A DNA stretch of 64,000 nt from Fen-1258 sp947085815 (GCA_947085815.1 CAMTXU010000003.1:124001-188000), one strand, 5' to 3'; counted from the first letter of the stretch, positions 16,755-25,986 are shown. Translations and numbers: made by a program. The notes: generated from the letters alone by a model not told the origin.

Positions 16755-17023
16755 TATTTATCCGTAATCTCTTCTATTATTTCTCTTATCCTTGGCTGAA
16801 TATAGTGCTCTTTAATGCCTAAATCCTTTAAGGCTGCCGTAAGAATCATTACCTTCCGTTGAAGAGTGGAAAGTTTATTAATAACTATTGTTTTATCATC
16901 TCGGAGAATACAATATCCCCCTTTAAAATCTCCTCTTTCAAATCTTACTTTTGCCCCCATCTCCTGGGCTAATTGCTTCAGATCCTGAAGAATTGATTCG
17001 TATTCTTTTTCTTTAATTTTCAT
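16754..17023 (-). CDS. Small conserved-looking hypothetical protein (89 aa)
   Basis: I do not recognise a family. The protein is highly charged, with an N-terminal amphipathic helix (EKEYESILQDLKQLAQEMG), a short beta-like centre (VRFERGDFKGGYCILRDDKTIVINK), then a helical C-terminus ending IREIIEEITDK. It overlaps aroQ by 1 bp and the upstream membrane protein gene by 11 bp, so it is likely translated from the same message. The tight coupling and normal codon use support a real gene. Function is unknown. Confidence 0.7.
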   Translation of the reverse strand: MKIKEKEYESILQDLKQLAQEMGAKVRFERGDFKGGYCILRDDKTIVINKLSTLQRKVMILTAALKDLGIKEHYIQPRIREIIEEITDK

Positions 17024-17534
17024 TTTTCTTTCTTAGTGGTTGAAATAAAAAGAGAAAAATAATAGCAGCAAAAGAAAACACCTCGATCAAAGAAAAACTG
17101 CTTAGGACATTCATCCTCTCTTTAATTAATTCTGAAATTGTATTTACAGCCGAAGAGTTCGACATAATCAAGGAAACTAATTTTAGATCAATCGTGCTCA
17201 GATAAATTTCAAACGGAGCAGTTATTGCAATTATAAGAATTATTGCAAACAACCATCCTTCATATTTAACTTTGATTTTTGATGTGAGAAAAAATCCAAG
17301 AGATGACAACAAAAATACAGCATAGGCAAAAAGATTCATTATAAGAACCGGTAATATAGTTGGGTGAACAACAGACAAATTCTGTTCATTATAAAAGGAT
17401 TTAAATGTTTGCCCATCCGGCTCAAATAATTGATATACAATCATCTGACGCGCAATGTAACCTCCGAGAAAAACGGAGAAAAAAAGAATTGCCAAAAATA
17501 AACATATTCTTGAGATTAGACTTAATTTTGCCAT
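17013..17534 (-). CDS. Four-helix integral membrane protein of unknown function
   Basis: A 173-residue protein with four hydrophobic helices, at about 7-30, 61-85, 92-113 and 147-167. The first is a signal anchor (LFLAILFFSVFLGGYIA). A periplasmic loop after it carries FEPDGQTFKSFYNEQNLSVVHP. The arrangement resembles DUF4149-like small membrane proteins, but the match is only impressionistic. It is the first gene of a three-gene unit ending in aroQ and is divergent from ppx, with 38 bp between the starts. Confidence 0.7.
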   Translation of the reverse strand: MAKLSLISRICLFLAILFFSVFLGGYIARQMIVYQLFEPDGQTFKSFYNEQNLSVVHPTILPVLIMNLFAYAVFLLSSLGFFLTSKIKVKYEGWLFAIILIIAITAPFEIYLSTIDLKLVSLIMSNSSAVNTISELIKERMNVLSSFSLIEVFSFAAIIFLFLFQPLRKKNEN

Positions 17535-17572
17535 AGTTCTAAATTCTTTTTCTACAATTATAAAAAAAAACT

Positions 17573-18514
17573 ATGACTATTGCCTCTATTGATATCGGTT
17601 CAAACACAGTTCTGCTATTAATTGCTGAGTATGATCCCTCATCACAACGAATTGTAACTATTGAGAATCATTATAAAACGCCAAGACTTGGTGAGGGGCT
17701 AAAATTAGGTGACACAATAAACGAAACAAAAATAAATTTATTGAGAAACATTCTTTTGGATTATAAAAATATAGTGCTCAAGAATGGTTGCTCAGTAATA
17801 CTTCTTAAAGCAACTAATGCTTTTAGAATTGCCTCTAATTCGACCGGGATTGTGAATTTCATAAAAAAAATGGATTCCTTAAAAATAGAGATAATTTCCG
17901 GAGATGAAGAAGCACGGTTGACATTTCTCGGCTCAGCATTCCCATTTTCTGATAATGAGACTAAATCGGTTATTGATATTGGTGGAGGAAGCACAGAGAT
18001 CATTTACGGCAATCAAAAAGAGATTTTCTTCAAAAAGAGTTTCGATATTGGTGTTGTCTCGCTATCGGAAAAATTTCTTCTTCCGCTTCCCCCTTCAAAA
18101 GAATCTATTGAAGAAGCAGAAAAATATCTAGACCGAATTTTGTTAGAGATATCTGATATTCTACCACCCAATGTAAAAACTATTGCTGTCGCCGGAACAC
18201 CCACAACACTTTCATGCATTAAACAAGGAATCAGAATTTATGATGAAAAGTTAGTTGATAACTCCACTTTAACTACTTCCGAGATTCAATATATCCTTGA
18301 TCAATTAAAAAAAATTGATAAGCTGAAAGTTTCTCTTAAATATGGCGAAGTTGTTAACGGTCGTGAAGAGCTTATGTTGGCAGGCACAATCATTCTTCAA
18401 ATTATTATGCAAAAATTAAAATTGGAAAATATTACCGTCAGCAGTAAAGGATTAAGATATGGAGCCGTCATCGATTATTTAATTAAGAATCAGTTGATGA
18501 CCGCTGAGAGATAA
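17573..18514 (+). CDS. ppx: Exopolyphosphatase / pppGpp phosphohydrolase family protein (Ppx/GppA)
   Basis: The 313-residue ASKHA-fold protein starts with the phosphate-1 loop ASIDIGSNTVLLLIAE. The family follows with LKLGDTINETKI, the catalytic Glu region (ISGDEEARLTFLG), phosphate-2 VIDIGGGSTEIIYG and the adenosine-like motif VAGTPTTLSCI. It lacks the C-terminal HD-like domain of E. coli Ppx, matching the short form common in this group. It should hydrolyse polyphosphate or pppGpp in the cytoplasm. Its 3' end overlaps the convergent zinc-ribbon membrane protein gene by 25 bp. Confidence 0.92.
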   Translation: MTIASIDIGSNTVLLLIAEYDPSSQRIVTIENHYKTPRLGEGLKLGDTINETKINLLRNILLDYKNIVLKNGCSVILLKATNAFRIASNSTGIVNFIKKMDSLKIEIISGDEEARLTFLGSAFPFSDNETKSVIDIGGGSTEIIYGNQKEIFFKKSFDIGVVSLSEKFLLPLPPSKESIEEAEKYLDRILLEISDILPPNVKTIAVAGTPTTLSCIKQGIRIYDEKLVDNSTLTTSEIQYILDQLKKIDKLKVSLKYGEVVNGREELMLAGTIILQIIMQKLKLENITVSSKGLRYGAVIDYLIKNQLMTAER

Positions 18515-19194
18515 AATATCAAAGCTGATAAGAGAGAAAAGCCAAACAACCCTACTGAGACCGAATAGATTAAATTTTTTGTCAGCGCATAAGTTGATGT
18601 TATAAAAAGTAATCCACTCCACAAATACATAAACAATTCTATAATAAAAATTACGATTGCAGCTTGCGGTTTAACTATAAATGGTGAAGGATTGAAAGTA
18701 AACCAGTATTCACCAAACAGTGCGAATTGGATTGGAGTCAATATAAATAGCACCATCATGAGCGGAACGAAAGAATAAAAATAGATTGAAATCGCGTCTT
18801 TGACTCTTCCTCGAATTCCAAATGCTTTGTTCAGCAATGTTACTAAAAACGCGAAGATAGTTACTATAATAATAAATGGGATGCCTCCGGAAATAAATCC
18901 GTCAAGAAGTGTGAAGCTTTTATTCTCATCTCTAGCGAAGGCATTCATTAACATAAACGAAATTATAGAGAATTTGAATGCGGCTATTAACGCAGAAGTC
19001 AAAACAAAATTTTTGTTTTCGGACTGAATAATATTCCGGGCGGTTGATACCGGTGAATAGAGATATTTCCAGAGAGTATCCCAAAAATCAATATTTACAA
19101 TCCTTGCGCGTAAATAAGATTTACAACCAAAGCAAGTAAGTTGATAGAATGGATTCTCTGTTTTACAGTTACCGCAAATCAAATCATTTTTCAT
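18490..19194 (-). CDS. Zinc-ribbon plus Yip1-type membrane protein
   Basis: The 234-residue protein starts with a CxxC...CxxC zinc ribbon (CGNCK at 7, CFGC about 11 residues later). A short linker with the Yip1-typical FWDTLWKYLYSPVSTARNI follows, then about five transmembrane helices. Yip1-domain proteins in bacteria are poorly characterised membrane proteins. It lies 11 bp downstream of the DUF5683 gene and probably shares the parA-parB transcript. Role unknown. Confidence 0.8.
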   Translation of the reverse strand: MKNDLICGNCKTENPFYQLTCFGCKSYLRARIVNIDFWDTLWKYLYSPVSTARNIIQSENKNFVLTSALIAAFKFSIISFMLMNAFARDENKSFTLLDGFISGGIPFIIIVTIFAFLVTLLNKAFGIRGRVKDAISIYFYSFVPLMMVLFILTPIQFALFGEYWFTFNPSPFIVKPQAAIVIFIIELFMYLWSGLLFITSTYALTKNLIYSVSVGLFGFSLLSALIFYLSAVIN

Positions 19195-19205
19195 CTTGAG
19201 CCGGG

Positions 19206-19730
19206 CTAAAAATTGATTCTAAGATTTAGTTGATAGTGGCTGATCATATTACTATTCGAAACACTAAAATCAAATAAATGTGCATCAACATATGAATCCA
19301 CAAGATTGAGCAAATAAGTTAATCCAATATAAACTGCAACTTGATCACGTTGATCCTTATAAAATTCACGGGCTTTGTACGCAAAACTTGTCGGATCCTT
19401 TAAAGTACTAAGTGCATATTCATCTCTATATTGAATATAAAGGTTATTATTCCTATTCCATTGATACGCTAAATAACCAAGCGCTCCCCAAATGAGAGGA
19501 ATTTTCCAGTAAGACTCGTTATAATATTGCCCAAATCCCGGTAATACCGCACTTCTAAGCACAGCACCCCATGGCGATTTCCTCATCTCAAATTTAGCTG
19601 TATCTATTTTGACGGAGTTGGAATCAAAAGGTTGTATCTGTGCATCTAAGTATTTTGGAGATGAAATTATAATAAAAAATATGAAACAGATTTTAGTTAT
19701 AATTTTTGCCGATGATTTCAAAAAGTTCAA
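19206..19730 (-). CDS. DUF5683 envelope protein
   Basis: The 174-residue protein has an N-terminal signal or anchor segment (IITKICFIFFIIISSPKYLDA) and the DUF5683 core RKSPWGAVLRSAVLPGFGQYYN followed by a second hydrophobic stretch. This family is found mainly in the Bacteroidota/Ignavibacteriota group, typically next to parB. It is probably periplasmic or inner-membrane anchored. Function is unknown. Its start lies 38 bp inside the end of parB, indicating translational coupling. Confidence 0.85.
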   Translation of the reverse strand: MNFLKSSAKIITKICFIFFIIISSPKYLDAQIQPFDSNSVKIDTAKFEMRKSPWGAVLRSAVLPGFGQYYNESYWKIPLIWGALGYLAYQWNRNNNLYIQYRDEYALSTLKDPTSFAYKAREFYKDQRDQVAVYIGLTYLLNLVDSYVDAHLFDFSVSNSNMISHYQLNLRINF

Positions 19731-20640
19731 ATAATCTTTCTAGCTCGTCAAGTGAATAATATTCTATTATTAGTTCCCCGGCACCATTTTTTTTCTGTTT
19801 ACATATTACTTTTGTGCCAAGAATTCCCTGTAGCTTTCCTTCTAAATCCCTTTGAGATAAACTATTGATGTTATTGGTTGGGGCAGTAAGTTTTTTCTTG
19901 AGATTATTTTTTGCGTTAAGATATTTCCTAACAATGTCCTCAACGTTTCGAACCGATAAATTATTCTTTATTATTTTTTCTAATATTTCCAGTTGTACTA
20001 TTTCGTTAGGAAGGTTTATAAGAGACCGCGCGTGGCCGGAAGTAATCTCATTCTTAATCAAACTCTGCTGAATTTTCTGAGGTAATTTTAATAACCGGAT
20101 TGTATTGGTAACCGTTGTCCTATCTTTACCAACTTTGTCGGCAATCTCTTCCTGAGATAAGTTGCATTCATCCATCAATCTTTTGTAGGCGTTCGCAATT
20201 TCAATAGCATTTAGTTTCTCTCGTTGAATATTTTCAATGAGGGATAAAGCCAACATCGCTTCCTTTGTCTCAACATGAATAATATAAGCAGGTATCTCTT
20301 TTATGCCTATCTCTTTACATGCTCTCAATCTTCTTTCGCCGGAGATAAGTTCATACTTATCTTTTTGTGTTCTCCTAACTGTAATGGGTTGAATTAATCC
20401 GTTTTCAAGTATTGATTTTTTTAATTCGTCCAGAGTTTTTTGATCAAATTCAATTCTTGGCTGATAAGGATTTGGCGAAATTATATTAACGGAAATCTTT
20501 GCAAGAACATCGTTCGAAACTCCGTCGTCTTTCTGAAGTTCTTTACTAGAAACAGCCACTGGGCTGTTAAGCTTGTCTTTCATTTGAGGATTGATAAGTG
20601 CATCCAATCCTCGTCCGAGTCCTGGTTTAAGATTGCTCAA
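19693..20640 (-). CDS. parB: Chromosome partitioning protein ParB (Spo0J)
   Basis: The 315-residue protein starts KPGLGRGLDALI and has the N-terminal CTP-binding/ParB box (PNPYQPR, GLIQPITVR, ISGERRLRACKEIG). A central helix-turn-helix follows (LSQEEIADKVGKDRTTVTNTIRLL), with the sliding-clamp helix ITSGHARSLI and a C-terminal dimerisation domain. It binds parS and loads SMC near the origin. It overlaps parA by 4 bp. No parS consensus is seen by eye in this window. Confidence 0.97.
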   Translation of the reverse strand: MSNLKPGLGRGLDALINPQMKDKLNSPVAVSSKELQKDDGVSNDVLAKISVNIISPNPYQPRIEFDQKTLDELKKSILENGLIQPITVRRTQKDKYELISGERRLRACKEIGIKEIPAYIIHVETKEAMLALSLIENIQREKLNAIEIANAYKRLMDECNLSQEEIADKVGKDRTTVTNTIRLLKLPQKIQQSLIKNEITSGHARSLINLPNEIVQLEILEKIIKNNLSVRNVEDIVRKYLNAKNNLKKKLTAPTNNINSLSQRDLEGKLQGILGTKVICKQKKNGAGELIIEYYSLDELERLFELFEIIGKNYN

Positions 20641-21419
20641 TTAATATTCTTCTTTTGTTCAAGATTATTTCTCTGAATTAGCTCAGATGCTAGTGAAATG
20701 TAATTTTGTGCTCCAACAGAACTGGCATCGTATAAAATTACAGGCTTAGAATGACTCGGAGCTTCTGATAATCTTACGTTTCTATGAACGATTGTCTGAA
20801 AAACTTTTGTCCCAAAGTATTTTTTTACTTCCTCAACAACTTGATTTGAGAGGCGCAAGCGAGAATCATACATCGTGAGAAGTACACCTTCAATTGTTAA
20901 TTGTTGGTTCAGGCTTTTCTTGACAATATTGATCGTATTCAGGAGCTGTCCTAATCCCTCCAGAGCAAAATATTCACATTGAACGGGAATTAATACTGAA
21001 TCTGCAGATGTCAATGCATTAAGGGTCAGCAATCCCAGTGATGGCGGGCAATCGATAAAAATAAAATCATATCCATCCTCAATAGATAGAAGTGCTTTCT
21101 TCAATAAAAATTCACGCTCTTCCATGGAAACCAATTCAATTTCGGCTCCCACTAAATCAATAGTTGAAGGGAGAATATCAAGAAAAGGCATATAGGTATT
21201 CACAATGCATTCGGATGCATGCTCGGTACCAATCAACGTTTGATAAACCGATACCTTATAGTTCTCAACACCAAGACCGGAAGTGGAATTAGCCTGGGGA
21301 TCGATATCAATAAGCAAAGTTTTAAATTCTGCTGCTGCAATTGATGCAGAAAGATTGATAGCAGTCGTCGTTTTTCCAACTCCGCCTTTTTGATTTGCTA
21401 TTACAATTTTTTTTGCCAT
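20637..21419 (-). CDS. parA: Chromosome partitioning ATPase ParA (Soj)
   Basis: A 260-residue deviant Walker ATPase: IANQKGGVGKTTTAINL at the N-terminus with signature Lys and P-loop, IDIDPQANSTSGLG (A' motif), and FIFIDCPPSLGLLTLNAL (Walker B). The C-terminal helix includes VRLSEAPSHSKPV, typical of chromosomal Soj. It acts with ParB in origin segregation. It is the first gene of the parA-parB-DUF5683-Yip1 unit, 36 bp downstream of the MBL hydrolase gene. Confidence 0.97.
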   Translation of the reverse strand: MAKKIVIANQKGGVGKTTTAINLSASIAAAEFKTLLIDIDPQANSTSGLGVENYKVSVYQTLIGTEHASECIVNTYMPFLDILPSTIDLVGAEIELVSMEEREFLLKKALLSIEDGYDFIFIDCPPSLGLLTLNALTSADSVLIPVQCEYFALEGLGQLLNTINIVKKSLNQQLTIEGVLLTMYDSRLRLSNQVVEEVKKYFGTKVFQTIVHRNVRLSEAPSHSKPVILYDASSVGAQNYISLASELIQRNNLEQKKNIN

Positions 21420-21455
21420 AAATAGAAGTATGTCTCCAGATCGATAATAAAAAAA

Positions 21456-22133
21456 TTATAATTCAATTTCTTGCCCAAAATCTAATACTATACATTTTTT
21501 CCCTAGGAGTTCAATTTTTTTCTTGAATTCATTTGGATCTGCTGCAATTACAGAAAACGTGTTGAAGTGCATCGGTATCGCGTACTTTGGATTTGCAAGC
21601 TCAACAGCTTTCACAGCATCGGTTATTCCCATTGTGAAATTATCTCCAATCGGAAGAAGCATATAATCGAGCGCTGTCATCTCTCCAATAAGTTTCATAT
21701 CGTAAAATAATCCCGTATCACCGGTATGATAAAGATTTATTCCATCAATTGAGACGACTACACCTGCTGGCTCGCCTGCGTACTGATTATCCGGCGTCAT
21801 CGAACCATGATGCGCTATAGTAAACTTGACCCTTCCAAATTCGAAATCATATCCACCGCCAATATGCATATTGTGAGCATTAAACCCTTTGTCAACGCAA
21901 TAATTAGCAAGCTCATTCACGCAAATAAAAAGTGAATTACATCTTTTGGCAATACTAAAAGCGTCGCCAATATGATCAGCGTGAGCGTGTGTTAAAATAA
22001 TATAATCTGCATGAACGTCATTTGCCTTTACTGTGGCTGTCGGGTTTCCCTCGAGAAAAGGATCAATTAGAATTCTCTTCCCGGATTTAGTTGTTAGCTG
22101 AAATGCCGAATGCGAAAAATATTTTAACTTCAT
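21456..22133 (-). CDS. Metal-dependent hydrolase, UPF0173 metallo-beta-lactamase family
   Basis: The 225-residue MBL-fold protein has the metal motif THAHADHIGD near residue 50, the His of IAHHGSMTPDNQYAGEPAGVV, the Asp of TGDTGLFYDM and a terminal His in IPMHFNTF. The start MKLKYFSHSAFQL is family-typical. The family's physiological substrate is not established. A 304-bp gap separates it from cdaA. Confidence 0.92.
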   Translation of the reverse strand: MKLKYFSHSAFQLTTKSGKRILIDPFLEGNPTATVKANDVHADYIILTHAHADHIGDAFSIAKRCNSLFICVNELANYCVDKGFNAHNMHIGGGYDFEFGRVKFTIAHHGSMTPDNQYAGEPAGVVVSIDGINLYHTGDTGLFYDMKLIGEMTALDYMLLPIGDNFTMGITDAVKAVELANPKYAIPMHFNTFSVIAADPNEFKKKIELLGKKCIVLDFGQEIEL

Positions 22134-22437
22134 TTTTCACTCTTCTCCAATTAATAATGAATTATCGTTTCTATTGTGAATGTTAATTTAATCAATTCCG
22201 TTTTAATATCTTTCTCGGACAAAACATTTTCTTGTTGCACTTACGTAAAAATTTTGCTGGTACATTTTTTTAAGTGAGTGAAGTATATTTTAAATTCTCA
22301 AGCATGAAATCCCATTGCGAGCACTCCTAATCTAATGAAATATGATTACTACCCTATTAATTGAAAATAAGTCTTCTAGTAGGTGCTGCACTTTCTCCAA
22401 ATCTTGCGAAAGGATGAACAAAACATGGAGTTGCAGA
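22134..22437. other. 304-bp intergenic region between the MBL hydrolase and cdaA
   Basis: AT-rich sequence without a recognisable gene, RNA or strong hairpin. It presumably contains the cdaA 3' end and the promoter of the MBL-parAB unit on the minus strand. Confidence 0.4.
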
Positions 22438-23289
22438 TCAAGATTCTTTATCAGAGTACGTTTTTTTGTAATAACTTATTCTATTAAAAATTTCCGAGAT
22501 ACTTTGAATACCTTGATGCTTGTACGACCCCATTGCATTCATAAGATAATTTCTTAAAACTTCTTTTGAGATACCGGACTTCAATCTACCTTTCTCAGCG
22601 ATTGAGATTCCACCGGTTTCTTCCGAAACGATAACGCTTATTACGTCTGCTTGTTCAGATATACCCAATCCGGCTCGATGACGCATTCCTAACGGTGTTC
22701 CTTTATAAGAAGTTTCTGCTGAGAGTGGTAAAGTACATCTAACCGCTTCAACAATATCATTATTGATGATCACGGCACCATCATGAAATGCCGAGCGCGG
22801 AAAGAAGATAGACCGCAACAAATTTTTTGTGATTTTAGCGTTAATAATTTCTCCAGTTTCTGCAACGCCACGAATACCAACCGATTTTACAATAACCATC
22901 AACGCACCGTGCTGATGCTGCGCAAGTTCATAAGCTGCCTCTGAAATAATATCAGCAACTCTAAACTCATCATTCTTAATAAAGATTCGCACAAATGGAT
23001 TTCTGCCGATGCTTACCAGTAATCTTCGAATCTCTGGTTGAAATAAAATTACAAACGCAATAACCCAAATATCGGAAAGTAGTTTCAACAACCAGCCGAG
23101 CGCCCTAAAATTAACTGCCTGTGTGAAAATTGAAAGAATCAGTACGAGTATTAATCCATAGAATATTTGGGCTGCAACGGTCGCCCTTATAACGGTATAG
23201 ACTTTATAAAAAATTAGAGTCACTAGTAATATATCAACCATATCCAGGAATGATACCGATAAAAACCCTATTCTGAATACCTCAAACAT
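22438..23289 (-). CDS. cdaA: Diadenylate cyclase CdaA (c-di-AMP synthase)
   Basis: The 283-residue protein has three N-terminal transmembrane helices (about 14-95) followed by a DisA_N domain. The catalytic motifs are intact: DGA at 170-172 (FHDGAVII) and RHR at 203-205 (GMRHRAGLG). It condenses two ATP into c-di-AMP at the inner membrane, a second messenger linked to K+ and envelope homeostasis. It overlaps folP by 8 bp. No cdaR or glmM is adjacent, unlike in Firmicutes. Confidence 0.95.
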   Translation of the reverse strand: MFEVFRIGFLSVSFLDMVDILLVTLIFYKVYTVIRATVAAQIFYGLILVLILSIFTQAVNFRALGWLLKLLSDIWVIAFVILFQPEIRRLLVSIGRNPFVRIFIKNDEFRVADIISEAAYELAQHQHGALMVIVKSVGIRGVAETGEIINAKITKNLLRSIFFPRSAFHDGAVIINNDIVEAVRCTLPLSAETSYKGTPLGMRHRAGLGISEQADVISVIVSEETGGISIAEKGRLKSGISKEVLRNYLMNAMGSYKHQGIQSISEIFNRISYYKKTYSDKES

Positions 23290-24463
23290 TCTTCACCAAA
23301 TCAGGATTCTCAATAAAACTATTTACCATAATTGATTGTATTGTGTTTTTCACATCGTGTGTCCGGATGAACCGAGCTCCGTTTTGAATTGCGAGTGTTT
23401 CCGTTACTAAGGTTGCTTTATCTCTTTCATCGATTTTTAGATTGAGAGATCTACCCAAAAAAGATTTTTTAGATATCCCGGCCATGATGGGATTACCAAT
23501 ACCTTTCAACTCGTTTAGCCGTTTAATTATTTCATAATTATCTGTAACTCTTTTTCCGAATCCAATACCGGGATCGATAATAATCTTCTTTACTCCGGCT
23601 TTTTTAGCGGTATCAACTTTTAAGGTAAGGTAATCATAAATTTCAGAAACAACATCTTCGTAATATGGATTCTGCTGCATCGTCTTTGGATCTCCTTTCA
23701 TATGCATTAGAACCAGAACCGCATTGAACTGATTGACAACGCCGAGCATTGCATCATCGCTTCCAAACGAGCTAATATCATTTACTACTTTTACTCCGTT
23801 TGAAAGTGCCCTCTTTGCCACTTCAGATTTGGTAGTATCGATGGATAAAAGAGCATCCGGCTTTGTTAGTAATATCCCTTCTATCACGGGCAGTACGCGG
23901 TCCAATTCTTCCTGAATTGTAATTCGATCTGATCCTGGTCTGCTTGATTCACCTCCGATATCTAAAATATCGGCACCTTCTTCTAAAAGTTTCAGACCAA
24001 ATTCTACCGCCGATTTTTTATCAAAATATTTTCCGCCATCAGAAAATGAATCGGGTGTGACATTTAAAATGCCGAATGTATAGGCACGTTCAAGAGAAAA
24101 ATTTCTGTCGCCGATCTCTATTGACTGATCATCATGCTCGGTAGTGTTCTTGACTGTTTGAGCAATTTTAAATCCAATCTCTTCATTACCCGTTGCAATT
24201 ATCTCTTTGGACAATTCACTAAATGCACTGTAAGAACCAAGAGCCAGAAGATCGCATGAAGGATCTCCCTTTTTGCCGGTGTTGTAGCAGATTTCTTTAT
24301 GATTAAAAATTATCTTTTTTATTTTTTGAGCGAGTCTGAAATCAATTCTACGAATCTCAATTCCGAGCAGATCCTTTTCATACAACTCCCGGTAGATATT
24401 ATATTTTGCGTTATATCTGCGAAAGACTTCCGGGTAAAATAAATCTACAAGCTGAATAGTCAA
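23282..24463 (-). CDS. folP: Dihydropteroate synthase with a long N-terminal extension
   Basis: FolP joins pABA and dihydropterin pyrophosphate in folate synthesis. The catalytic TIM barrel starts near residue 125 (FGILNVTPDSFSDGG) and continues with LDIGGESSRPGS, LSIDTTKSEVA, VLVLMHMKGDP, IIDPGIGFGK and a terminal RTHDV. It is 393 residues, about 120 longer than E. coli FolP. The extra N-terminal segment (MTIQLVDLFYPEVFRRYN...) is a separate small alpha/beta domain with a CDLLALGSYSAFSELSKEI stretch. Such extensions occur in some anaerobes; their role is unclear. It overlaps cdaA by 8 bp, implying coupling. Confidence 0.94.
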   Translation of the reverse strand: MTIQLVDLFYPEVFRRYNAKYNIYRELYEKDLLGIEIRRIDFRLAQKIKKIIFNHKEICYNTGKKGDPSCDLLALGSYSAFSELSKEIIATGNEEIGFKIAQTVKNTTEHDDQSIEIGDRNFSLERAYTFGILNVTPDSFSDGGKYFDKKSAVEFGLKLLEEGADILDIGGESSRPGSDRITIQEELDRVLPVIEGILLTKPDALLSIDTTKSEVAKRALSNGVKVVNDISSFGSDDAMLGVVNQFNAVLVLMHMKGDPKTMQQNPYYEDVVSEIYDYLTLKVDTAKKAGVKKIIIDPGIGFGKRVTDNYEIIKRLNELKGIGNPIMAGISKKSFLGRSLNLKIDERDKATLVTETLAIQNGARFIRTHDVKNTIQSIMVNSFIENPDLVKNV

Positions 24464-24583
24464 GCGTGCCCTCGACAGTAAAGTATTATAAGTTAAGGAT
24501 GTGATTACAATATAAAGAAGAATCCTTTTCCAAAAATAAAAAAATTGAAACAGATAAAGGAAAAGTAAGATAAAATAATTTGA

Positions 24584-25246
24584 TTACGAGAGCAGATTTT
24601 TCAATTCTACAGTTGCCGCGGTCACGTTATCCTTTCCGTAAATTGAGTTGCCAATTACAAACACATTACAGCCCGCATCGGAAAGTTCTTTAATATTCTC
24701 TAAACCAATTCCGCCGTCCACTTGGATGATAAAACCAGCCGAGTGTTCCTTTCGTAATGCAACTAATTCTTTAATCTTCTTGAGTGAATTTGGATTAAAT
24801 TTCTGTCCGCCAAAACCGGGATTGACCGACATGATCAAAACCATATCAACCAGATGCAACACTTCGGTTAAAGTGGCGATTGGAGTTGAGGGATTGACGG
24901 CTACTCCAGCCTTTGCACCTAATTCATGAATCTTTGATAAAGTTCTATCAAGATGAACAACTTCTTCCTGGTGAACGGTGATCCAATCAGCGCCGGCTTG
25001 AACAAAATTTTCGAGTAACGCATTCGGATCTTTAATCATTAAGTGAACATCGATTGGCAGTTTAGTTATACGGCGCACTGCCTGCACAACAACCGGTCCA
25101 AAAGTTAAATTAGGAACAAACTTTCCATCCATGATATCACAATGGATCCAATCAGCTCCTCCTAACTCAACAGATCTAATCTGCTGAGATAAATTTGCAA
25201 AGTCGGCATTTAGAATTGAGGGTGCTATAATTTTCAACTGATTCAT
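24584..25246 (-). CDS. rpe: Ribulose-phosphate 3-epimerase
   Basis: The 220-residue TIM barrel interconverts ribulose-5-phosphate and xylulose-5-phosphate. Family motifs are IAPSILNADFANL, GADWIHCDIMDGKFVPNLTFG, LPIDVHLMI, VLIMSVNPGFGGQKF and QVDGGIG, with the metal/catalytic His and Asp residues in place. It overlaps the PASTA protein gene by 4 bp. Confidence 0.97.
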   Translation of the reverse strand: MNQLKIIAPSILNADFANLSQQIRSVELGGADWIHCDIMDGKFVPNLTFGPVVVQAVRRITKLPIDVHLMIKDPNALLENFVQAGADWITVHQEEVVHLDRTLSKIHELGAKAGVAVNPSTPIATLTEVLHLVDMVLIMSVNPGFGGQKFNPNSLKKIKELVALRKEHSAGFIIQVDGGIGLENIKELSDAGCNVFVIGNSIYGKDNVTAATVELKNLLS

Positions 25247-25986
25247 TTTACCCCGCTTGATTTGCTCTGAGTAAGAACAACATTAACGCTGTCACCAATC
25301 TTGACGAGAGTATCCTGGCTGGGGTCTTGGTCGGCAACCGTATTTGGTAAATACGAAGAAGAATAAATATAGAGTTTGTTTCCTAATCTCAGCGAGTTCG
25401 CCTTTAAGATACTTTCCGCTTCGTTCAAAGACTTCAGCAATAAATTTGGGACACGAACCATACCAACTTTTGGACCTATGCTAACTTTGATATTAACCGA
25501 AGTTCCTTTGGCGATCTCTCTTCCTTCAAAATATTGTTGCTCAACAATTGTAGCCGCCGGAAATTCTGATTCGACAGAATCAATTCGCCCAAGAACTAAT
25601 CCGAACCGCTCTAAAGTTATTGTAGCATCCCGCATAGTTCGGTTAATTAGTGAAGGCATTTTGATGATAGGGTCTCCGCCCGAAACAGTTAAATAAATTC
25701 TGCGGTTTTCCTTTACCACCATATCAGCGACCGGCTTTTGCGCAATTATTTGGTCCTTCTGATATGTTTGGTCGAAGCGTGAAGTCTGAACGATTGGGTT
25801 AAAATTTGCATCACTTAGAATTTTAATTGCGGCGTCTTTATTCATACCAACAACGTTTGGCACTTTGGATTCGATTCCGCTTACATAATATGGCAAGACG
25901 ACTATATCGATGACTAACAGAATCGCTAATAACACCACGAGAGTAATTAGCAATTTGTTCCAAAATTTTTTAGACGGCATTTTCAT
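25243..25986 (-). CDS. Membrane-anchored PASTA-domain protein
   Basis: A 247-residue protein with a short cytoplasmic N-terminus, one transmembrane helix (about 11-34) and three extracytoplasmic PASTA repeats at about 38-104, 108-176 and 180-242, marked by VPNVVGMNKDAAIKIL, MPSLINRTMRDATITL and VPNLLLKSLNEAESIL. PASTA domains bind peptidoglycan fragments, but here no kinase or transpeptidase domain is attached. It may sense or scaffold the cell wall. It is coupled to rpe by a 4-bp overlap. Confidence 0.9.
   Translation of the reverse strand: MKMPSKKFWNKLLITLVVLLAILLVIDIVVLPYYVSGIESKVPNVVGMNKDAAIKILSDANFNPIVQTSRFDQTYQKDQIIAQKPVADMVVKENRRIYLTVSGGDPIIKMPSLINRTMRDATITLERFGLVLGRIDSVESEFPAATIVEQQYFEGREIAKGTSVNIKVSIGPKVGMVRVPNLLLKSLNEAESILKANSLRLGNKLYIYSSSYLPNTVADQDPSQDTLVKIGDSVNVVLTQSKSSGVK

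Noticed and set aside
19693..21419. A parS site near parAB
   Set aside because: I looked for the TGTTTCACGTGAAACA consensus in and around the genes and in the gaps by eye and found no convincing match. A motif scan of the whole genome would settle it.
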